Part shown: positions 56,243 to 64,000 of the stretch, piece after piece
How the letters are laid out: each line of letters opens with the position of its first letter
How positions within the stretch are numbered: position 1 is the first letter of the stretch
DNA from: Hymenopus coronatus
Taxonomy: Eukaryota > Arthropoda > Insecta > Mantodea > Hymenopodidae
NCBI GenBank assembly: GCA_030762935.1
Contig: CM060884.1
Coordinates: 76,427,696 to 76,491,695, forward strand
DNA length: 64,000 nt
Direction: 5' to 3'
The notes under the pieces: model-generated
The model's input: the letters and a program-made list of their open reading frames with translations, nothing else
What the model was told of the DNA's origin: nothing
Database searches by the model: none
Position numbers and translations under genes: made by a program

Positions 56243-56407
56243 AGTATGAATAAACCGCATAAATTCTGAGGAATCTAAGTGAAGTACTTCTTTTTGAGAG
56301 TCTACCCCAGTCATTCTTTCTCCTCTTAGTGAGATCAAACATGTGTTCTACATGGATGAGCATAGCCGGCGCATGACCGAACGTTAAAGAGGTAAGTACA
56401 CGCTTAT

Positions 56408-56557
56408 TACTTTCTCTACACGTACTATGTACATAGTGTATAGAGAAGGAATGGCATTGCACACAAAAATTCCATACCGAGATTTCACCGGAAATATATG
56501 TTTTGAGACCACCTGAATCCAAAAAAAAAAAAAAAAAAAAAGCATTTTAGAAAAATG

Positions 56558-56591
<34 letters not shown>

Positions 56592-57272
56592 TGTATGTCT
56601 GTTTGTGGGAAGCAAAGCTCAAAAACGAAAAGACCGTTAAATACCAACCTTGGTATTTTGGTATTTAAGTTTGGTATCTTCCAAGGATGTGACACGAAGA
56701 TTTTCAAGAAAGTCCCCCACCCCCAACTACTCTTCGCATGGAAAAAAATTCGAAATGTTTGATTTTCTAAAAAATGGCTCTAACGATTTTGATAAAAATA
56801 TTGTATATTAAAGATATATACCTGACAAATAATATGTATATCTTGAATTTTCTGGAAATATCCTCTGAAGACTAAGAATAAAGTTATTCTGGATCAATTT
56901 TACGGAATTTTGTGTAACTGGTAAACCGTAAGAGGTAAACAAAAGCTTACCAAACAAAAATTGTAGAGCACATTAAAACACAAAATTTATGTTACATACA
57001 TTTTTTTATAGTTTCTTTTTTTTTTTTTACAGGAATTTGTCAACTCCTGTTCATACAAACAAAGGAACTTCAGTGACATAGCAACAAGCTTTTGACCATC
57101 ACTTTAACCTATGCTACTGCCTTACTTCGCTTCTACTTAAAGGAAGCAAGTAATAAGACTATTTCTGCTATTATTTTCTCGATTAGCATGAAGTAAATAG
57201 AAGCATAAGCTTTTTAACAACAATGTGTTGCAGAGATATAGAGAAAGTCATGTGAATGGAACACATCAGGTT
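56408..57272 (+). mobile_element. HX repeat copy
   Basis: Left palindrome CTATGTACATAG near 56426. A21 run at 56521, TG microsatellite at 56564-56587. Right end ATGTGAATGGAACACATCAG at 57250. Confidence 0.75.
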
Positions 57273-57332
57273 TTTTTAAAGTGAGAACTAATTAAGACCA
57301 TCACTGGTAACCTCTATCTGTATTAGATGACG

Positions 57333-57545
57333 CAGACCGCAAGGTTGTGTTCTGGTAGCGCGTCTGCCTCAACAGGTCGTGAGTTCGAATCTCGCTTAGG
57401 GTGAGTTACCCGGATAAGGTTTTGTTCGGAATTTTCCCTTATCTTGAGAAAACCAATGTCGAGTACGTTTAAGCTCCATGAACCCCGAGATTATTTCAGC
57501 ATCATTTCACCAATTCCCTTCATTGTCCGATATGACTAACCAAAA
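57333..57545 (+). repeat. tRNA-derived SINE, family S3
   Basis: The A-box region GGTAGCGCGTCTGCCTCAAC and the B box GAGTTCGAATCTCGC are properly spaced, followed by a body with CCCGGATAAGG and CTTATCTTGAGAAAACC. An S3 relative in reverse follows at 57590-57760. Confidence 0.7.
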
Positions 57546-57589
57546 AAAGAAAAGGTCATATGAATGGAACACACATTTTTTTTAACGTC

Positions 57590-57760
57590 GTGAATCATTT
57601 GGATGATGACTGAAATGGGTAAAGTTAAGAGTTTATTCGTCTTCTCAGGATAAGGGAAAATCTTATCCGAGACATTCAGCCTAATCGACATACGAACTCC
57701 GGACCTCTTTACTGTGAAGCTTATACGCTAACCTTGAACTACTACACCGGCATATTTATT
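57590..57760 (-). repeat. tRNA-derived SINE, family S3, reverse
   Basis: The reverse complement has a tRNA-like head (GGTGTAGTAGTTCAAGGTTA) and GGAGTTCGTATGTCG, then GGATAAGATTTTCCCTTAT, shared with the neighbouring S3 copy. Confidence 0.6.
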
Positions 57761-57814
57761 GTACTGTTACTTTGTGTCTCTTACATTTAGTTTGCATGGT
57801 TATAAAAAGTAACT

Positions 57815-58612
57815 TAAATTCGATGTCTTACACTCACATGACTTTCTCTACATCTCTGTAACAAATTATAGTTAAAGCGCTTATTCTTCTGTCCACTCAT
57901 GGTAATCAAGATATACATTACCAGAAATGATTTGATTACTTGCTTCCTTGTGAGTACAAGGGAAATCAGGGAATACACTAGACATATGTTGCTAAGGGAC
58001 TGAAGTCTAGGAGTTGACAACTTCCTGTATATCATTTTAAAACTGAAACCAATAACAAGGAATGTTCCGAAAACGGCCAACCCCGGGAAAAATGTATTCG
58101 AGTTATGCATTTTAACAAAATCTACATTTTATGTTCAGTAAGTTTTCGTCTATCTCGTATAGTACACCAGTAATGCAAATTTTAGAAAAATGACTTCAGA
58201 ATAAACAGATCTTCAGTGGTTATTCCCAGAAAGAAATACAGTTTATTTCTCTAGTAAACATCTTTAGTAAACGGTATTTAAATCAAAATCGTTAGAGCTA
58301 TTTTTGACAAAGTCAAAAATTTCCAAAGATTTTCCATATAAAAGGAAGTTGGGGGAGGGGAGATTTTCTTGAAAATCTTTGTGTCGTATCCTTGTAGGAT
58401 ACTGAACTTAAATACCAAGTTTGGTACTTAACGTACTTTTTGCTTTTGAGCTATGCTGCCCACAAACATACACACGGATATTTTTCTAAAAATGATTCTT
58501 TTGGAATCAGGGAGTCTCATGTATATCTGGTGAAATTTCGGTATGGAATTTTTGGATGCATACAGTACCTTCTTTATACACTATGTACATGGTACATGTA
58601 GAGAAAGTAATA
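57815..58612 (-). mobile_element. HX repeat copy, reverse
   Basis: Right end CTTACACTCACATGACTTTC at 57825. Left palindrome ACACTATGTACATGGTACA near 58580. Confidence 0.65.
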
Positions 58613-59318
58613 AGACATGCAATATCAAAAACTCTATTAAAAATCAAAATCGAAAAGTGGATAAAATACCAAACTTGGTATTTAAGTTTAGTATCTTCCA
58701 GGGATGCCACATGAAGCTTTTGAGAACCCCCCCCCCAAACTACCCTTTACATGGAAAAAGTTTCGAAAAATGCTATGTTAAAAATTGTTGTAACGATTTT
58801 GATTAAAATACTGTATATTAAGGATATTTAAGTTGCATATCTTGAATTTTCTAGGAATATCCTCTAAAGACATGTTTATTCTGAATGGGATGTGCTGAAC
58901 TTTGGTAACTGATAAACCGTAAGACAAAAACAAAAACAAAAACTTACTAACAAAAAATATAAATCAAGTTAAAACACACAATTTTTGTTATATGCTTTTT
59001 TCGTGGAAATGGCCATTTCTGAGATATTCCTTGTTATTTGTTTCAGATTTAAAACGGTTTAACTTTCTCGCACGGAAAGTTGTAAACTCTCGGCCATGCG
59101 TAGAAACGGATTTTAACCACATACCAACCGGCATTTTAAAGATTTGTCTATCACTTTATCCTAGTATACTCCCTTATTTTCCTTCTACTTACAAGGAAGT
59201 AAGTAGACAATTTATGCTAATGTTTACCTCGATAAACATTAAAGTAGATAGGAGAATATGCTTTTTAAATATAATTTGTTACAATGATGGCCAGAATGGA
59301 ACATAACAGATTTTTAGA
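58613..59318 (+). mobile_element. HX repeat copy, left-truncated
   Basis: It starts within the AAAATCGAAAAGTGGATAAA block, directly against the reverse copy, and ends AGAATGGAACATAACAGATT. Confidence 0.6.
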
Positions 59319-59504
59319 TAATAAAGTAACCTTTTATATTCACAAATAATTAAAGAATCTATTTCTCTATTAATATCCGTCAATAAGTAGTAATTGTATA
59401 ATATGTTGTTCTTATTTAACATCAGATACTAGACACACGTTAGGGTTAAATGAAGACTTTAAGTTGGCGTAACAAACCTTGCATGAGACCGCGTAGAGTT
59501 TTAC

Positions 59505-59690
59505 TGTATTATTATTATCATCATTATTACTATTATTATTAACATTATTATTATTATCATAGTCATTATTACTATGATTATTATTACTATTATTATTACT
59601 ATTATTATTACTACTACTACTACTATCATTACTATTACTATTATTATAATTATTATTATTATTATTATTATTATAATTATTATTATTATA

Positions 59691-59722
<32 letters not shown>
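59505..59722 (+). repeat. (ATT)n-type microsatellite, about 220 bp
   Basis: ATT units with scattered ATC, ACT and ATA variants. Ile- and Asn-repeat frames across it are artefacts. Confidence 0.95.
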
Positions 59723-60084
59723 GCATTATATCGTAGTAATAAATCAAAACATCTAAGCATTCTAACGAAAACATACAAACACGAAGGGTGGTAATGTTTC
59801 ACTCTATTATGGTACTCTTATGGTTTTACGTTCTTCGATATGAATATTTCCTGCTTTATTTTGAATTCTGCCAATCAATAATAATTATCATAAACATTAC
59901 AATAATAATAATACAAATCAGAGGGATGATCAGAAGCTAAGTTACAAGAACCATATTAATGCGGCTTCCTCTTTCACAGTGAACTTAGTGGTGTATGGTA
60001 ATTCTAATACGTGCGGCTGGTAACTGCAGAGTTTCAGCAAACTGCCACCTATAGCGCTACTGCAAGGTAAGCACAAATGAGATT

Positions 60085-60903
60085 CGATTGGAAAACTGGA
60101 CTCGCGAAGAAATCCCCTGAGTTATTCGATTTCTACGGGCGAAACATGTAGCTGCTGGTGATTTCATCGACAACTGGTAGAGGTTTAAGGAGAGACTGTC
60201 GAAAGTTTGCGGCCATAGAGAAAGCGTCACCAACGAGGATCTCAGTGGCGGCATTCACAGACTTGAACACAGCTCGCGTGGAGAACCTGATTCAGAACAA
60301 CAGAAGGGTTACGTTACAATATATGGCGGTAGAACTGAAAATATCTTTTGGAAGTATTCATCATATTGTTCGCGATATTCTACAGTGCCGGAAAGTTGTT
60401 CCTGATGGGTTCCACGAAATCTGTCCAATAAACACAAGAAGAAGCGCTAGTTTTTGCAACAGTTCTCCTCAGAAGGGAACAGTTTTCTTCTCCGCATTGT
60501 CATGGATCCATCACTACCCCCAGCAGTAGGCGGTCATCAATGGAGTGGAAAAACTTCTTCTTCAAAGACAAATAACCTTAAGTGCCGTTATCTATCGGGA
60601 AGGTGATGACACCGTTTTGGAAAGAGGGCTCACAGTGACCGCTAACTGATATTGCGAGACCATGACACGCATGCGCGGAGCAATCAGAACTCCTCACGCC
60701 AGAAGACCAGCACGCTGTTGAAGCAGTTTCCCTCTTGCTCCAAGCCACTTTCCACACTTGAAGGAACACCTAGGAGACCGACTACTCGCTTCAGATGAGG
60801 AGATGCCACACTTGACCCAACACGCAAGGTGGCGCTTTTACCAGCAGGCAACATTCAAACTCATTCCACAAATCAGCGAGTACCTCAACCGATATGGAGA
60901 CTA
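60085..60903 (+). pseudogene. Mariner-type transposase, decayed
   Basis: In order: TREEI, a stop, VIRFLRAKHVAAGDFID (N-terminal HTH), ENLIQNNRRVTLQYMAVELK and SFGSIHHIVRDILQCRKV (second HTH), then after frame breaks HLKEHLGDRLLASDEEMPHL and ending LIPQISEYLNRYGD. This is the layout of a D,D34D mariner. Several frameshifts and stops. Confidence 0.7.
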
Positions 60904-60904
60904 G

Positions 60905-61985
60905 CATCTGTTCCATTCACATGACTTTCTCTAATCTTTGTAAAACATTTTTAATAAGATTACTCTTCTATCTTTACATGCTAATGAAAATAAACATTAG
61001 CAGAATCGGCCGTATTACTTAGTTCCTTATAAGTAGAAGGGAAATAAGGGAGCATACTAGGATAAATCGACAGTTGAATGTTTTCCTGCGTGAGAAATGT
61101 TTTAAGTATTTTAAACTGAGACTAATCTACAAGGAATATCTCAAAAACAGTCTACTCTAAGAAAAATGCATATTACATAACTGTGTGTTTTAATGAGATC
61201 GACATGCTTTGAATAGTAAGTTTTTGTCTATCTCTTACGATTTACCCGTTACACAAATTTCTGCAAAATGCATCCGGTCTTCAGAAGCTATTCCCAGAAA
61301 ATTCATGATGTATGTGTTATACGGCTTTAATGTGGAGTGTTTTAATGAAAACCGTTGGAGCCATTTTTGAGAAAAACAATATTTTTCAATGAAAAGGGTA
61401 GTTTGGGGTGGGGGATTTTTATCAAAAATCTTCTTGTTGCATCCTTGGAAAATACGAAACTTAAACACCACCAGGAGTAGTAGATACCAAAACTTTTCGT
61501 TTTTGAGCTATGCTGTCCACAGATACACACACATGTCGCTCTCCGTGGTGTAATGGTTACCATGCTATGTCCAAGGTCGCGAGTTCAAACCCGGCAGAGG
61601 ACGATGGATTTTTTTCGGGTATAAAAATCCTTAGCATAGCTTCCTGCGGAAGGGAAGTAAAAATCATTGGTCCCATGTCGTAGATTTACGGCACGTAAAA
61701 GAACCTCAAGCCTGATAGAGAGGCCTCAAAACTAAGCGGTCTTTCATGCCCAGTATAGAATGGGTTGCTGAGAACCACAGCAGTTAAAGAGCGTACATAA
61801 ATACCACGCCATTTACATTTCCAGATACACACACACAGACAGACAGACGTTTCCTTAAAAATTCTCCTTTGTGATTCGGGGGGCACCAAACATGTATTTC
61901 CGCTGAAATCTCGGTATTGCGTTTTTGGGTGCAATACAATACCTTCTCTATACACTATGTACATAGTACGTGTAGAAAAAGTAAT
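60905..61985 (-). mobile_element. HX repeat copy, reverse, split by a SINE
   Basis: Right end ATCTGTTCCATTCACATGAC at 60906. Left palindrome ACACTATGTACATAGTACG near 61955. The S2 SINE at 61534-61821 sits in its AC microsatellite. Confidence 0.7.
61534..61821 (+). mobile_element. Full-length tRNA-derived SINE, family S2
   Basis: A box GTGGTGTAATGGTTACC, B box GGTCGCGAGTTCAAACCCGG, then a body with GTAGATTTACGGCACGTAAA and GAGAACCACAGCAGTTAAAG. It is bounded by target-site duplications CAGATACACACACA at 61520-61533 and 61822-61835, showing LINE-type retrotransposition into the HX microsatellite. Confidence 0.8.
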
Positions 61986-62529
61986 AACTTAATTTATGTA
62001 TTAAGAGGTGACTATATTGATTGTTCGGAATGAAATATACTCGTTTCACTGCTGGCTTTGTCACCTTATTCCAGGTAATGTAATACATGATTCAACTAAA
62101 ACAACTGAATATCAGATGAACCGTTGTTTCTTCAACAAAGATAAGCTGTTATCAGCTGCAACTTAAGGTTGCTTATCCCAAGTGTTCCTTTTGCAACAAG
62201 CACTTATGACAAATTAACGCAACAGATTTGATGAGCTGAACGACTTCGTAATATTACACAAGCAAAGCAGATTAAGTAGCTCCTAGGTAGATTATTGTTG
62301 GCGGTAACATTTGTATCTCTTTGATAAGACTGATGATAAGAGCTTTGGTTTGTAACTGTGGTGATACATGCAGTAGTCGCTGCTTGGTGCTTGTTCCACA
62401 GCTAATCTGTGTTAAATAGCCGTGATTATATTTGTAGCAGTCACAAGGTAACGAATCTCTGACATTTGCAAAATCCACAATTGGCTCAAATCTACTACTA
62501 GGTGGCATGTATTTCTTTTTCTTTTTTTA

Positions 62530-62640
62530 ACTTTCTCTGCACGTACCGTTTACTTACTGTATAGAGAAGGTAGTGCATTGCAACCAAAAATTCGATACCG
62601 AGATTTCACTGGAAATACACGTTTTAGGACTCCGTGAATC

Positions 62641-62672
<32 letters not shown>

Positions 62673-63335
62673 TTATAGAAAAGTTCACTGTTAAATATCA
62701 AACTTGGTTTTTAAGGATGCCATATAAGGATTTTCAAGAAAATCTCCCCACCCCGAAGAACCCTTTACATGGAAAAATTATCGATTTTTTTTTTCTCAAA
62801 AAGGGCTCTAAAGGTTTTAATTAAAATCTCTTATATTTAAAATATATTCGTACAGAATATATGCCTTGAATTTTATGGCAATGGCCTCTGAAGACCTCTT
62901 TATTCTGATAGTTTTATTGAATGTTACATAACTGGTAAACCGTAAGAGATAGACAACAACTTACTACACAAAAATATAGATCTCAATAAAACACACAATT
63001 TATGTCATTATACATTTTTTTCGTGCAGTTGGCCGTTTTCGAGATATTCCCTGTTATTGATTTGAGTTTTAAAATACTTCACCTCTCCTCATACGGAAAC
63101 TTGTAATCAAAGTTTTGCCACGCAAAGAAACGAATTTAAATCCCATAGCACATTGTAAAACATTTGGCTGTCGGTTTAGCCCAGTGTAGTGCCTTCTACT
63201 TAAAAGGAATTAGGTATTAAGTTCGTTTCTGCTAATGTTTATCTTGGTTAGCCTGAAGTAGATATGGGAATAAGCTTTCTAACAATAATTTGTTACGGAC
63301 ATGTAGAGAAAGTCATATGAATAGAACAAATCAGA
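62530..63335 (+). mobile_element. HX repeat copy
   Basis: A degenerate left palindrome (CGTACCGTTTACTTACTGTA), an A27 run at 62641, no TG microsatellite, and right end TCATATGAATAGAACAAATC. Confidence 0.65.
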
Positions 63336-63539
63336 TATTTTAAGTGTTTCATTTGTACAACCCAATTTAACTTCAATGGTCGTATCGGGGGCTTTGAATT
63401 GCGAAACAAGAACATTAGTTTAATACTTTTATTTCATTAAACAAACTCACGCACATACCTCCAGACACTGTGGGGGATACGCAATAATCCTGGTTAAACA
63501 AAAATTCCGTGCCCAAGCAGGGAATCGAATACAACAGAT

Positions 63540-64000
63540 TTTTTATTTTCTCTATACGCACTATGTACATAGAGTATAAAGAAGGTATTGCACTCCACCC
63601 AAAAAGTCGATACTAAGATTTCACCGGAAATATATGTTTTAGTGTCCCCTGTATCCAAAAACAGCATTTTGAGAAAAAGGTCCGCGTGTGTGTATCTGTG
63701 TGCGTGTCCGTGAACACGATAGCTCAAAAACGAAAAGTCGGTAAAATACCAAACTTGGTATTTAAGTTTAGTATCTTCCAGGGATGCGACACGCAGATAT
63801 TGAGAAAAGTCCCCCACCCCAAGCTACCGTTTACCTGGAACTTTTTTCGAAAATGTTGATTTTCTCAAAAATGGCTCTAACGATTTTAATTAAAATATAT
63901 TTACCTGACAAATAAAATGTATATCTTGAATTTTCTGGGAATAGCCTCTGAAGACTACTTTATTCTGAATGAATTTTACGAAATTTTACATAGCTACTAA
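63540..64000 (+). mobile_element. HX repeat copy, cut by the window end
   Basis: It starts TTATTTTCTCTATACGCACT at 63543, has GTGTGTGTATCTGTGTGCGTG near 63685 and CTTCCAGGGATGCGACACG at 63775, and runs past 64000. Confidence 0.75.

Noticed and set aside
59412..59774. Asn-rich and Ile-rich frames
   Set aside because: Products of the ATT-type microsatellite, without splice context or conserved flanks.

Overview
This window is eukaryotic nuclear DNA. It is AT-rich, has very little coding sequence, split genes with GT-AG introns, many tRNA-derived SINEs, mariner, piggyBac and LINE remnants, and long microsatellites. The transposon mix and the gene family suggest an arthropod, probably an insect with a large repeat-rich genome. 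The species cannot be fixed from the sequence.

The real genes are two tandem paralogues on the + strand. Gene A enters from the left and only its last two coding exons are inside (144-245 and 5333-5442, stop TAA). Gene B can be followed through twelve exons from 23268 to the stop codon at 52352. Gene B encodes a hydrophobic N-terminal segment, one canonical six-cysteine LDL-receptor class A (LDLa) module, and five consecutive MIB/HERC2 domains. No RING, ankyrin or HECT domain is visible. Each MIB/HERC2 domain is split into two half-domain exons, and all introns after the LDLa exon are phase 1. The last domain of gene A matches the last domain of gene B in exon lengths (102 and 110 nt), phases and about 79% of residues. 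MIB/HERC2 domains are best known from the intracellular ubiquitin ligases Mind bomb and HERC2. A protein built only of these repeats behind an LDLa module and a hydrophobic leader is therefore an unusual, probably secreted or membrane-tethered, architecture. It is the most interesting object here.

Most of the rest is repeats. A family of about 0.8-0.9 kb, called HX here, has about 30 full or partial copies in both orientations. It has a palindromic end, asymmetric inverted termini and an internal TG microsatellite, resembling non-autonomous Helentron (HINE/DINE-1-like) elements. It forms a head-to-tail series from 1.8 to 9.2 kb.

Other structures, left to right: a 92-bp tRNA-like satellite (about 9.69-11.48 kb); a piggyBac-like element with TTAA target sites and an internal 124/136-bp tandem array (18.55-20.28 kb); a 136-bp satellite just upstream of gene B (21.86-23.07 kb); LINE fragments (26.3-27.1, 28.9-29.6, 30.4-30.7, 31.2-31.4, 38.6-39.4, 53.6-54.3 kb); two hammerhead-ribozyme-like motifs (30.79 and 32.25 kb), the second in the loop of a long hairpin; a 749-bp element with terminal inverted repeats (31.45-32.20 kb); a fold-back mariner (33.2-33.8 kb) and two other decayed mariners (46.6-47.4, 60.1-60.9 kb); and two fragments of another IS630-like transposase (50.4-50.9, 52.7-53.1 kb). 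Downstream of gene B, a CCAAT/TATA arrangement followed by a splice donor (55.84-55.95 kb) may be the promoter of a further gene.
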